From Iamia sp038233075 (lineage in GTDB: Bacteria; Actinomycetota; Acidimicrobiia; Acidimicrobiales; Iamiaceae), in NCBI GenBank assembly GCA_038233075.1, contig JBBSMQ010000005.1, positions 90,433 to 154,432 of the forward strand: a stretch of DNA of 64,000 nt, in the 5' to 3' direction. The number at the start of each line of letters is the position of its first letter. Position 1 is the stretch's first letter. Shown piece by piece: positions 1-7,655 of the stretch. The position numbers were made by a program, and so were the translations under genes. The notes under the pieces were generated by a model that ran no database searches, was not told where the DNA came from, and saw only the letters and a list, made by a program, of their open reading frames with translations.

Positions 1-769
1 CGGCTCCGACACCACCGCAGTGGCCCTGGCCCATGCCCTCGGCGGGGTGTGCGAGCTCTACACCGACGTCTCCGGGGTGTTCACCACCGACCCCCGCGTC
101 GTGCCGGTGGCCCGGAAGCTGGCGGCGGTCAGCTTCGACGAGATGTTGGAGATGTGCGCGTGCGGCTGTCCCAAGCCGGCCATGCGTGCCGTGGAGTTCG
201 CCCGCACCCACCGGGTCGCCCTGCACGTGCGGTCGGCCTTCACCTGGGAGCCTGGCACCTGGATCGACGAGGAGGACCCCGCAATGGAGCAGGCCATGAT
301 CTCGGGCGTGGTGGGCGACGCCTCCGAGGCGAAGATCACCATCACCAACCTGCCCGACCGGCCCGGCATCGCCGGCCAGCTGTTCCGCACCCTGGCCGAG
401 CGGGAGGTGAACGTGGACATGATCGTGCAGAACGTGTCCGCCGGTGGGGCCACCGACATCTCCTTCACACTCCCCAAGCGCGACCTCCCCGCCGGTCAGG
501 AGGTGAGCGCCGGCCTGGTGGCCGAGATCGGGGCCGATCAGGTCATCTCCGACGACGGCATCGGGCGGGTGAGCCTCGTCGGGGCCGGGATGAAGTCCCA
601 TCCCGGGGTGGCCGCCACCGTGTTCGAGACCCTGGCCGCCAGCGACATCAACATCGAGATGATCTCCACCTCGGCCATCCGGATCTCCTGCATCGTCCGT
701 CAGGTCGACCTCGACCGGGCCGTGGCCGTGCTCCACTCCGCCTTCGGCCTCGACACCCCCCCACCCTGA
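1..769 (+). CDS. lysC: Aspartate kinase, C-terminal part (5' end outside window)
   Basis: Aspartokinase phosphorylates L-aspartate, the first step toward lysine, threonine, methionine and diaminopimelate. The reading frame is open from base 2 and begins inside the kinase core at the GSDTTAVALA signature, so the N-terminal lobe lies outside the window. After the rest of the kinase domain come two ACT domains. The first is near ITNLPDRPGIAGQLF and the second near GAGMKSHPGVAATVF. This is the tandem arrangement that binds lysine and/or threonine for feedback inhibition. The distal half of the protein is complete and ends at a TGA. asd, the next enzyme of the pathway, lies 1.6 kb downstream on the same strand, with a transporter gene between. 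Identification is firm; the exact feedback ligand cannot be read from sequence. Confidence 0.95.
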   Translation, partial: GSDTTAVALAHALGGVCELYTDVSGVFTTDPRVVPVARKLAAVSFDEMLEMCACGCPKPAMRAVEFARTHRVALHVRSAFTWEPGTWIDEEDPAMEQAMISGVVGDASEAKITITNLPDRPGIAGQLFRTLAEREVNVDMIVQNVSAGGATDISFTLPKRDLPAGQEVSAGLVAEIGADQVISDDGIGRVSLVGAGMKSHPGVAATVFETLAASDINIEMISTSAIRISCIVRQVDLDRAVAVLHSAFGLDTPPP

Positions 770-790
770 GCCGAGCGCTGCTGCCTGCCG

Positions 791-1000
791 ATGAGCGTTC
801 GCGGTCCCGACGACGACGACCCCGTTCCGCCCGGTCTCATCCTCGAGCTCGAGGAGGCGTTCCGGGTGCTGGAGGCCCTCGAGGATGCTCGGCTCGCCCT
901 TCGCGAGAGCTCCGCCGCCCCCGGCCTCCAGGACGAGTTGGCGACGGTCGTCCGGCTGCTCCACGGTAGGCTCGGGTTCGATGAGGGAGGTGCCCTGTGA
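791..1000 (+). CDS. Small hypothetical protein (69 aa)
   Basis: A short acidic, probably helical protein of unknown function that starts 21 bases after lysC. Residues 18-48 are rich in Glu, Leu, Ala and Arg and could form a coiled coil. It overlaps the following 57-aa ORF by GTGA, so the two are probably translationally coupled. I do not recognise a family. The pair looks like a two-gene regulatory or toxin-antitoxin-style cassette, but nothing here proves that. A real gene is likely because of the coupling and the absence of a better ORF. Confidence 0.5.
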   Translation: MSVRGPDDDDPVPPGLILELEEAFRVLEALEDARLALRESSAAPGLQDELATVVRLLHGRLGFDEGGAL

Positions 1001-1170
1001 CTGACGAGGAGGTCCTCCTTCCCGCGGAGGCTGCTCGTCGACTCGGGGTTCCGACCCGATCGGTCATCGAAGCGATGCACCAGCAGAGGCTCCCTCGCGT
1101 GCGCCTGGGCGATGGCACCCTCGGCGTCCCGGCCGACGCGCTTCGAGGCTTCGAGGTGTCCGCCGATTGA
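997..1170 (+). CDS. Small helix-turn-helix (excisionase/MerR-like) protein, 57 aa
   Basis: GTG start overlapping the preceding stop codon (GTGA). The translation contains LPAEAARRLGVPTRSVIEAM near the N-terminus, followed by a PRVRLGDGTLGVPADALRGF stretch. This is the plan of excisionase-family DNA-binding domains: a helix-turn-helix (AARRLGVPTRSV) and then a short wing giving residues that read DNA. The protein is little more than one domain, so it is probably a small transcription factor or an antitoxin-like partner of the upstream 69-aa product. It falls below the length at which automatic gene callers usually report. Confidence 0.55.
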   Translation: MTDEEVLLPAEAARRLGVPTRSVIEAMHQQRLPRVRLGDGTLGVPADALRGFEVSAD

Positions 1171-1293
1171 GCACGCCCGACGAGGGTTCGGCATCCGCCG
1201 TCACCCGCCGGCGTGCGCATCGGGAACGCCGCCACGGCTATGAGGAAGAGGACCTGTCGACGCGGGCGGGGGTGCAGGCGGTAGGAACGGGGC

Positions 1294-2226
1294 GTGTCGG
1301 CCACCAGCGTGCCACCCCCGTCAGCGGGAGCGACGGCGACCGGTGGCGCCTTCACCCCGCTCGACTGGGCCCTGTTCGGCGGCATCGCCGGCATCTGGGG
1401 CGCGTCGTTCCTGTTCATCGCTATCGGGCTGGAGTCGCTCAGCCCGGGTGTGATCACGCTGCTGCGGGTCGGCCTCGGTGCCCTGATCCTGAACCTGCTC
1501 CCCGGTCCACGGATCCAGGTCGCGTCGGAGGACCGCACCCGCGTCCTGGCCCTGTCGATCCTGTGGGTCGGCATCCCCTTCACCCTGTTCCCCATCGCCG
1601 AGCAGCACATCAGCTCAGCGGTCACGGGCCTGCTCAACGGCGCCATGCCGATCTTCACCGCCCTGTTCGCCGCTCTCTTCTTCGGGACCCGCACCAGCGG
1701 TCTCCAGCTCGTCGGGGTCGGGGTCGGGTTCATCGGCGTCGTCGCCATCAGCGCCCCATCGGCCGGTGAGGGGGGCACCGAGGCCTGGGGGGTGGCCCTC
1801 GTGCTCCTGGCCACCGCCTGCTACGGCCTGGCCATCAACATCGCCGCGCCGCTGCAGGCCCGCTACGGCTCCCGACCGCTCATGGCCCGCATGCTGGCCC
1901 TCGCGACCCTCTGGACCCTGCCCTTCGGCCTGGTCGGCCTGCCCTCGTCCTCGGCCTCGGTCGCGCCCGCCGTCGCCGTCGCCGTGCTGGGCCTGGTCGG
2001 GACGGGGCTGGCCTTCCTCATCATGGGCACGCTCGTCGGTCGCGTCGGTTCGACCCGAGCCTCGTTCATCACCTACCTGATCCCGGTCGTGGCCCTGGTC
2101 CTCGGCGTGGTCGTCCAGGACGACCGGGTCGCGCCGCTGGCCCTGGTGGGCGTGGCCCTGGTGATCGGGGGAGCGGTCCTGGCCAGCCGGGCCGAGCGGC
2201 CCTCCGCCGCCGCCGCCGCCGCATGA
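1294..2226 (+). CDS. EamA/DMT-family transporter
   Basis: A 310-aa integral membrane protein of the drug/metabolite transporter superfamily. About ten hydrophobic helices form two EamA repeats, roughly residues 18-145 and 160-298. The opening segment, WALFGGIAGIWGASFLFIAI, is typical of helix 1. A low-complexity Ala tail closes the protein. The GTG start is preceded by a TAGGAA hexamer six bases upstream, which fits the leaderless pattern of this genome. It sits between lysC and asd. Some EamA proteins (RhtA/YddG types) export threonine, homoserine or aromatic amino acids, so amino-acid export linked to the aspartate pathway is a reasonable inference, but substrate cannot be read from sequence. 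Confidence 0.85.
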   Translation: MSATSVPPPSAGATATGGAFTPLDWALFGGIAGIWGASFLFIAIGLESLSPGVITLLRVGLGALILNLLPGPRIQVASEDRTRVLALSILWVGIPFTLFPIAEQHISSAVTGLLNGAMPIFTALFAALFFGTRTSGLQLVGVGVGFIGVVAISAPSAGEGGTEAWGVALVLLATACYGLAINIAAPLQARYGSRPLMARMLALATLWTLPFGLVGLPSSSASVAPAVAVAVLGLVGTGLAFLIMGTLVGRVGSTRASFITYLIPVVALVLGVVVQDDRVAPLALVGVALVIGGAVLASRAERPSAAAAAA

Positions 2227-2329
2227 TCGAGCGAGTCGACACCGCCGTAGCCTGAGCAGCACCCACGTCGACGACGTCGAGAGGGCCGGGCGACGGCGAA
2301 CCCGCGAGGAGCGGGAGGGAGGGTCCCAG

Positions 2330-2335
2330 TAGCCT
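2330..2335 (+). promoter_or_regulatory. -10 element of leaderless promoter for asd
   Basis: TAGCCT ends seven bases before the asd ATG, so transcription would start at or next to the start codon. No Shine-Dalgarno sequence lies in between. Confidence 0.55.
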
Positions 2336-2342
2336 GGGCACG

Positions 2343-3371
2343 ATGAAGATCGGGATCGTCGGAGCCACCGGCCAGGTCGGTGGCGTGATGCGCAACGTGC
2401 TGGAGCAGCGGGCCTTCCCCGCCGACGAGGTGCGCTACCTGGCCTCGTCGCACTCGGCGGGGACCACCCTGCCGTGGCAGGACATCGAGCTCACGGTGGA
2501 GGACGTCGCCACCGCCGACCTCTCCGAGCTCGACATCGTGCTCATGTCGGCCGGCGCCAGCGCGTCGCGGGCCACGGCCGAGGCCATCGCCGCCTCCGGT
2601 CCGGTGGTGATCGACAACTCCTCGGCCTGGCGCCAGCACCCCGAGGTGCCCCTGGTCGTGTCCGAGGTGAACCCGGAGGCGGTCGCCGACCGACCCAAAG
2701 GCATCATCGCCAACCCCAACTGCACCACCATGGCGGCCATGCCGGCGCTGGCGGCGCTGCACCGGGCCGCCGGGCTCGAGTCCCTCGTCATCTCCACCTA
2801 CCAGGCCGTCTCGGGTGGCGGCCTGGCCGGGGTCGAGGAGCTGGCCGCCCAGGTCGACGCGGCGGGCACCAAGGCGTCCGAGCTCACCCACGACGGGGCG
2901 GCGGTGGACCTCCCCGAGCCCTCGAAGTTCCCGGCCACCATCGCCTTCAACGTGGTCCCCCAGGCCGGCCCTTACATCGACGACGGCCTCGACGAGACCG
3001 ACGAGGACCAGAAGCTGCGCCACGAGAGCCGCAAGATCCTGGGCATCCCCGGCCTGCTGGTCTCGAGCCTGTGCGTCCGGGTCCCGGTGTTCACCGGGCA
3101 CTCGCTGTCGATCAACGCCCGGTTCTCCCGGGCCCTGTCGCCGGCGGAGGCCACCGAGGTGCTGGCCGAGGCACCCGGAGTCGCCCTCCACGACCTGCCC
3201 ACCCCGTTGCTGGCGGCCGGCGCCGATCCGACCTATGTGGGCCGCATCCGCGGCGACGAGACCGTCCCCGAGGGCCGGGGCCTGGCCTTCTTCGTGACCG
3301 GCGACAACCTCCGCAAGGGCGCCGCCCTCAACGCGGTGGAGATCGCCGAGCTGGTCGCCGCCGGGGGCTGA
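2343..3371 (+). CDS. asd: Aspartate-semialdehyde dehydrogenase
   Basis: Converts aspartyl phosphate to aspartate semialdehyde with NADPH, the second step of the lysine/threonine/methionine pathway. The 342-aa length is normal. The N-terminal dinucleotide-binding loop is GATGQVG (residues 7-13). The catalytic cysteine is C127 in NPNCTT and the acid/base histidine is H253 in FTGHSLS. The semialdehyde-binding SSAWR motif lies near residue 93. The start codon follows a TAGCCT -10 hexamer by seven bases. It is the pathway partner of lysC upstream. Confidence 0.97.
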   Translation: MKIGIVGATGQVGGVMRNVLEQRAFPADEVRYLASSHSAGTTLPWQDIELTVEDVATADLSELDIVLMSAGASASRATAEAIAASGPVVIDNSSAWRQHPEVPLVVSEVNPEAVADRPKGIIANPNCTTMAAMPALAALHRAAGLESLVISTYQAVSGGGLAGVEELAAQVDAAGTKASELTHDGAAVDLPEPSKFPATIAFNVVPQAGPYIDDGLDETDEDQKLRHESRKILGIPGLLVSSLCVRVPVFTGHSLSINARFSRALSPAEATEVLAEAPGVALHDLPTPLLAAGADPTYVGRIRGDETVPEGRGLAFFVTGDNLRKGAALNAVEIAELVAAGG

Positions 3372-3380
3372 GGAGCGGTC

Positions 3381-3770
3381 TCAGCTCTCGACGCGACGGC
3401 GGAGAGGGTGGTCGGGCGGGGTCTCGACCAGCACGATGCGCACCCCGTCGGGGTCCGACAGCCAGCACTCCACCAGCCCCCACGGCATGCGCTGGGCTCG
3501 CTCGTCGATGGTCACACCCGCGGCCTGGAGCCGCTCCTCCTCGGCGTGGACGTCGGCCACCTGGAGCCAGACGATGGCAGCGTTGCCCGGGGCCGGTCCG
3601 GCACCGGCGGCGTCGCCCACCGTGAGCTCCACGAACCCGCCCCCCGCGAAGAGCACCACCCCGGTGACCTCGCCGCCCGCCCCGTACTCGCGGGCGACGG
3701 TGAGGCCCAGGACCTCCTCCCAGAAGGTGCGCGACCGGGTCAGGTCCCGACATCGGAAGATGGTTCGCAT
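3381..3770 (-). CDS. VOC-family protein (glyoxalase/bleomycin-resistance fold)
   Basis: A 129-aa single vicinal-oxygen-chelate domain. It opens MRTIFRCRDLTRSRTFWEEV, the usual first beta-alpha unit, and ends with the CWLSDPDGVRIVLVE strand that supplies a metal-binding glutamate in active members. Substrate is unknown; members include dioxygenases, isomerases and resistance proteins. The frame stays open upstream. ATG at 3770 was chosen because the family starts here, but GTG codons at 3779 and 3785 are possible, the latter with a GGGAGG ribosome site eight bases upstream. It converges on asd with only 9 bases between the stops. Confidence 0.8.
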   Translation of the reverse strand: MRTIFRCRDLTRSRTFWEEVLGLTVAREYGAGGEVTGVVLFAGGGFVELTVGDAAGAGPAPGNAAIVWLQVADVHAEEERLQAAGVTIDERAQRMPWGLVECWLSDPDGVRIVLVETPPDHPLRRRVES

Positions 3771-3820
3771 CGTGAGCACGTCCACCTCTTGATCCTCCCA
3801 CCGCAGACCGACCGCGCACC

Positions 3821-3935
3821 GAACCTGCGATAAGAGCCGTGCACGACCGTCACCGGGGCCGCAGGTGCGCGACACCTCGACCCTGTCCCGAACGTGCGAC
3901 AGGAGCGGTGCACGACCGTCGCCTGGGGCCGCAGG
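3821..3935. repeat. Imperfect direct repeat, two ~45-bp copies
   Basis: Copy 1 is 3821-3865 and copy 2 is 3890-3935, with a period of 69 bases. They share GTGCACGACCGT exactly, are near-identical over GAAC-TGCGA and end alike in GGGGCCGCAGG. They lie between the VOC gene and ctaC, just upstream of the ctaC -10 element. Confidence 0.7.
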
Positions 3936-3991
3936 AACGGGGGTGATGACCGGAAGGCGGCCCCAACCCCGCCTGCGGCGGTCATCCTCGG

Positions 3992-3997
3992 TAGGGT
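3992..3997 (+). promoter_or_regulatory. -10 element of leaderless promoter for ctaC
   Basis: TAGGGT ends eight bases before the ATG at 4006. It decides in favour of that start over the open frame that runs on upstream. Confidence 0.5.
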
Positions 3998-4005
3998 CGC
4001 AGCTG

Positions 4006-4761
4006 ATGCGTCCCCGGCCCTCCGCACGCCTCGGTCTGGTGGTCGCCGGAGGCCTGGTCGCCACCCTGGCCGGGTGCGGGTCGTCGTTCGGCATCGCCGA
4101 TCCGGCTTCCGAGCAGGCCGACGACGTCTTCGGACTCTGGTCACCGGCGGTCATCGCCGCCCTGGCCGTGGGCGCCTTCGTCTGGGCGCTCATCGTCTGG
4201 TCGGTCATCCGCTACCGGCGGCGCAGCGACGCCCTGCCCACCCAGGTGGCCGAGAACATCCCGATCGAGATCGCCTACACGGTGGTGCCCATCCTGATCG
4301 TGGTGGTGCTGTTCGCCCTGGGCACGGCGACCCAGCGCCAGATCACCGAGAAGGTCGCCGACCCCGACGCCACCGTCCTCGTCGAGGGCTTCCAGTGGTC
4401 GTGGCGCTTCACCTACGAGGGCTCCGACGTCATCGTCTCCGGGGACGGGGCCGGCACCAACGGTCCTGAGCTGGTGCTGCCCGTCGACCAGACGACCCGC
4501 CTCAAGCTGGTCTCGGTCGACGTGATCCACTCGTTCTGGGTGCCGCGGTTCCTGTCCAAGCGCGACCTGATCCCCGGTGTCGACAACGAGGTCGACGTGA
4601 CCCCGAACGAGCTGGGGACCCACCAGGGCCGCTGCGCCGAGTTCTGCGGCCTCGACCACTGGCGCATGAACTTCCGGGTGCGCGTGGTGAGCGCCGCGGA
4701 CTTCGACACCTGGCTGGCCGAGAACGCAGACACGACCACCGAGGAGGGCGGAGGCGGATGA
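4006..4761 (+). CDS. ctaC: Cytochrome c oxidase subunit II (CuA subunit), lipoprotein
   Basis: Accepts electrons from cytochrome c (here most likely QcrC) into the binuclear CuA centre of the aa3 oxidase. The 251-aa product has a lipobox LAGC with C24 as the lipidated residue. Two membrane helices follow at about 46-68 and 90-107, then a periplasmic cupredoxin domain. CuA ligands are visible: H175, C210, E212, C214, H218 and M221 (CAEFCGLDHWRM). The start at 4006 places the signal sequence at the N-terminus and follows a TAGGGT -10 element; the longer open frame from 3865 would bury the lipobox. It overlaps ctaD by ATGA. Confidence 0.96.
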   Translation: MRPRPSARLGLVVAGGLVATLAGCGSSFGIADPASEQADDVFGLWSPAVIAALAVGAFVWALIVWSVIRYRRRSDALPTQVAENIPIEIAYTVVPILIVVVLFALGTATQRQITEKVADPDATVLVEGFQWSWRFTYEGSDVIVSGDGAGTNGPELVLPVDQTTRLKLVSVDVIHSFWVPRFLSKRDLIPGVDNEVDVTPNELGTHQGRCAEFCGLDHWRMNFRVRVVSAADFDTWLAENADTTTEEGGGG

Positions 4762-6455
4762 CCGCGACCGTCGACCCCCCGGACACGACCGTCCTCGACG
4801 ACGAGCCCTCGCGGCCGCCGGCGTCGATGCGGGCCCGGGGGCTGCTGGGGTGGGTGACCAGCACCGACCACAAGGTGATCGGCCTGGCCTACATCATCAC
4901 TGCCTTCGGGTTCTTCCTCTTCGGCGGCGCCCTGGCCGAGGTGGTGCGGGTCGAGCTCTACTCGCCCGGCACCCAGGTGGTGGAACCCGGCACCTACAAC
5001 CAGGTGTTCACCATGCACGGCAGCGTGATGATGTACCTGTTCATCGTGCCCATGGCCTTCGGCCTGGCCAACTACCTGGTGCCGATCCAGATCGGGGCCA
5101 AGGAGATGGCCTTCCCCCGGCTCAACGCCCTCGGGTACTGGCTGTTCCTCTTCGGCGGTCTGACCATGGTGTCGGGTTTCCTGACCGCCGACGGGCCCGC
5201 CGCGTTCGGGTGGACGGGCTACGCACCGCTGTCGGAGGCCATCCGCAACCCGGCCATCGGCAACGACCTGTGGCTGCTGGCCATCGTGCTCACCGGCACC
5301 GGCACGATCCTCGCCGCGGTGAACGTGGTGGCCACGACCCTGGCGATGCGGGCCCCGGGCATGTCGATGTTCCGGATGCCGATCTTCACCTGGAACATGC
5401 TCGTCACCAGCGTCCTGGTGCTCATCGCCTTCCCGATCCTCACCTCGGCGTCGGTGATGATGCTGGCCGACCGACTTCTCGACGCCCAGGTCTTCAACGT
5501 CGAGGGCGGTGGTGAACCGGTCCTCTGGCAGCACCTCTTCTGGTTCTTCGGCCACCCCGAGGTGTACATCGCGGCCCTGCCGTTCTTCGGCATCGTGACC
5601 GAGATCTTCCCCGTCTTCTCCCGCCGCCCGGTGTTCGGGTACCGGGGTCTGGTGCTGGCCACCTTCACCATCGCCTCGCTGTCGGTGGGGGTGTGGGCCC
5701 ACCACATGTTCACCACCGGTGCGGTGGAGGTGGGCTACTTCTCGGCCCTGTCGCTGCTCATCGCCGTGCCCACCGGGGTGAAGTTCTTCAACTGGATCGG
5801 CACCATGTGGGGCGGCCAGCTCACCTTCCCGACGCCGATGCTGTTCGCCGTCGCCTTCCTCATCCTGTTCCTCCTCGGCGGGCTCACCGGCGTGCTGCAG
5901 GCCCTCCCAGCCCTCGACGCCCAGGTCCACGACAGCTACTTCATCGTGGCTCACATGCACTACGTGCTCTTCGGGGGATCTGCGTTCGCGCTCTTCGGCG
6001 GCATCTACTACTGGTTCCCCAAGTTCACCGGTCGGATGCTCCACGAGGGCTGGGGCAAGGCGCACTTCGCCATGATGTTCGTCGGCTTCAACCTCACGTT
6101 CCTGGTCCAGCACGTGCTCGGCCTGCAAGGAATGCCCCGCCGGGTGGCCGACTACCTGCCCGAGGACGGCTTCACCACCCTGAACCGCGTCTCCACCATC
6201 GGGGCCCTGCTCCTCGGGGCCTCGGTGCTGCCGTTCCTCTGGAACGTGGTCCGCAGCTTGCGCCGGGGTGAGCCGGCCGGCAACGACCCCTGGGGCGGCC
6301 AGACCCTGGAGTGGGCCACCACCTCGCCCCCGCCGCCGTGGAACTTCGATGAGCTGCCGCCCATCCGTTCCAACCGCCCGGTGTGGGATCTGCGCCACCC
6401 TCCCGAGGCCAGGCGCGACCCCGTCGGGACCGGTCCCGCGAGCAAGGATCCATGA
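4758..6455 (+). CDS. ctaD: Cytochrome c oxidase subunit I
   Basis: Catalytic subunit of the aa3-type oxidase, reducing O2 to water and pumping protons. The 565-aa protein has twelve predicted helices. Low-spin haem a ligands are H87 (TMHGSVMMY) and H401. Haem a3 is bound by H399 (AHMHYVLFGG). CuB is bound by H266, H315 and H316, with the cross-linked Y270 in GHPEVY. E268 of that motif marks the proton-channel type typical of family A oxidases. Start and stop overlap both neighbours by ATGA (ctaC upstream, ctaF downstream), so the three are one operon. Confidence 0.98.
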   Translation: MTATVDPPDTTVLDDEPSRPPASMRARGLLGWVTSTDHKVIGLAYIITAFGFFLFGGALAEVVRVELYSPGTQVVEPGTYNQVFTMHGSVMMYLFIVPMAFGLANYLVPIQIGAKEMAFPRLNALGYWLFLFGGLTMVSGFLTADGPAAFGWTGYAPLSEAIRNPAIGNDLWLLAIVLTGTGTILAAVNVVATTLAMRAPGMSMFRMPIFTWNMLVTSVLVLIAFPILTSASVMMLADRLLDAQVFNVEGGGEPVLWQHLFWFFGHPEVYIAALPFFGIVTEIFPVFSRRPVFGYRGLVLATFTIASLSVGVWAHHMFTTGAVEVGYFSALSLLIAVPTGVKFFNWIGTMWGGQLTFPTPMLFAVAFLILFLLGGLTGVLQALPALDAQVHDSYFIVAHMHYVLFGGSAFALFGGIYYWFPKFTGRMLHEGWGKAHFAMMFVGFNLTFLVQHVLGLQGMPRRVADYLPEDGFTTLNRVSTIGALLLGASVLPFLWNVVRSLRRGEPAGNDPWGGQTLEWATTSPPPPWNFDELPPIRSNRPVWDLRHPPEARRDPVGTGPASKDP

Positions 6456-6958
6456 ACGACGATGTGCGGCCGGTGGAGGAGGGAGAGGCCGTGACCGCCG
6501 ATGCCGTGGCCGAGGAGGAGGGCGCCAGCGACGCCGGACGAGGCTCGGTCGAGAGCGACGATCGCGCCGCCTGGCGGCTCCAGTCCCGCATCTTCGGCGG
6601 CATCGCGCTGTTCATGGTCCTCATCGCCGTCGTGTACTGGTTCCTGTCCTACGAGGCAGCGGGGACCACGTTCCTCGTGGTGGCGGCGGGCATGACCGGC
6701 CTCCCCGCCCTCTACCTCGGCTGGCCCCGTGGTCGGCACCGCACCGGCGCGCCTTCGCCGCACCACGAGGAGCCGGGCCACGACCCCCACGACGGCGTCT
6801 GGTTCCCCGATGCCAGCATCTGGCCCTTCGCCATCGGCGGCTCCATGGTGCTCGTCGGCAACGGCTTCCTGCTGGGACGGTGGCTGCTCGTCCCCGCCCT
6901 GGTCCTGCTGGCGTGGTCGATCGCCGGCATGATCCGCCAGGGCCGCCACCGCCTCTGA
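6452..6958 (+). CDS. ctaF: Actinobacterial cytochrome c oxidase subunit IV
   Basis: A 168-aa small membrane subunit specific to actinobacterial aa3 oxidases. After an acidic N-terminal tail there are paired hydrophobic helices at about 46-64 and 69-86, and another pair near the C-terminus (about 124-158). The start is the ATG overlapping the ctaD stop (ATGA); the frame is open farther upstream, but a longer version would overlap ctaD by 70 bases. The assignment rests on helix pattern and on position immediately after ctaD, which is the standard location. Confidence 0.85.
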   Translation: MNDDVRPVEEGEAVTADAVAEEEGASDAGRGSVESDDRAAWRLQSRIFGGIALFMVLIAVVYWFLSYEAAGTTFLVVAAGMTGLPALYLGWPRGRHRTGAPSPHHEEPGHDPHDGVWFPDASIWPFAIGGSMVLVGNGFLLGRWLLVPALVLLAWSIAGMIRQGRHRL

Positions 6959-7001
6959 ACGGTCGAGCGGACCGAATGGCCGCCCGATGGGTAGGTGCTC
7001 C

Positions 7002-7007
7002 TAGCCT
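7002..7007 (+). promoter_or_regulatory. -10 element of leaderless promoter for the 60-aa acidic protein
   Basis: TAGCCT ends six bases before the ATG at 7014, with no ribosome-binding site between. Confidence 0.5.
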
Positions 7008-7013
7008 GGGGGG

Positions 7014-7196
7014 ATGGCGACCGACGGCAACGACGAGACCACCGAGCACGAGACCACCGAGCACATGATCGAGGGCACCCGGGAGGCCAAGGAGGCGGCC
7101 GAGGAGGCCGTAGGCCTGGCCCACGAGGACGCCGGCGAGCTCGAGGAGCGCCTCGAGTCCGACGGCCTCACCCCCGCCGCCGACGACGAGGAGTAG
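7014..7196 (+). CDS. Small acidic hypothetical protein (60 aa)
   Basis: A highly charged, Glu/Thr/Ala-rich protein with no hydrophobic segment, probably helical or disordered. The N-terminal part repeats TTEHETTEHM. I recognise no family. The leaderless promoter signature directly upstream supports expression as its own unit. It lies in the convergent gap between the ctaCDF operon and the leftward bc1 operon, 12 bases short of the ankyrin gene's stop codon. Confidence 0.6.
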   Translation: MATDGNDETTEHETTEHMIEGTREAKEAAEEAVGLAHEDAGELEERLESDGLTPAADDEE

Positions 7197-7208
7197 CCGG
7201 AGGCACCG

Positions 7209-7655
7209 TCAGGGCCCGGCGTCGCGCTCGCCGCTCGGCTGGCCCGGCTCGCCGAAGAGGGCGAGGAGGTCGGGGCGGGCGAACATGCGCGCGGTGTTGA
7301 CCGCGGTGGGCTGGCCGGCGCGGGGATCGGCTCCGCCCTCGACCAGGGCCTGGACCACGTCAGGCTCGCCCTTGAAGGTGGCTCCGGCGAGGGGGGTCTG
7401 ACCCTTGTCGTTGGGGCGGTTCGGGTCGGCGCCTCGGGCTAGCAGGGCGGTGACGGTGGCGGCGTGGCCGTGGTAGGCGGCCAGCATCACCAGGGTGTCG
7501 CCGTTCTCGTTGGCCAGGTCGGCGGGCACGCCGGCGCCGACGTAGGCGTCGAGGGTGGCGGTGTCACCGGCGCGGGCCATGGCGAACAGGCGGGTGGCCA
7601 GCTCCTCGACGGCCTCGTCGGATCGCCCGCCGCTGGGAGCCCCGACGCCCGCCAT
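7209..7655 (-). CDS. Ankyrin-repeat protein
   Basis: A 148-aa cytoplasmic protein with about three ankyrin repeats. Recognisable units are NGDTLVMLAAYHGHAATVTA, then KGQTPLAGATFKGEPDVVQA, each followed by a GADPN/GADPR turn. Ankyrin repeats bind partner proteins; no catalytic domain is present. Its ATG overlaps the qcrB stop by one base (TGATG), so it is the last gene of the ctaE-qcrC-qcrA-qcrB transcription unit. That suggests, without proving, a link to assembly or turnover of the respiratory complex. Confidence 0.85.
   Translation of the reverse strand: MAGVGAPSGGRSDEAVEELATRLFAMARAGDTATLDAYVGAGVPADLANENGDTLVMLAAYHGHAATVTALLARGADPNRPNDKGQTPLAGATFKGEPDVVQALVEGGADPRAGQPTAVNTARMFARPDLLALFGEPGQPSGERDAGP

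Noticed and set aside
3821..3935. Two-copy repeat as a degenerate CRISPR
   Set aside because: Only two long, diverged copies with a short 24-base gap; no cas genes in the window.
3865..4005. Longer start for ctaC
   Set aside because: It would precede the -10 element and place the lipoprotein signal 47 residues inside the protein.
4413..6398. A 661-codon frame antisense to ctaD
   Set aside because: His/Glu/Gly/Val-rich shadow of ctaD with no domain, whereas ctaD has every metal ligand.
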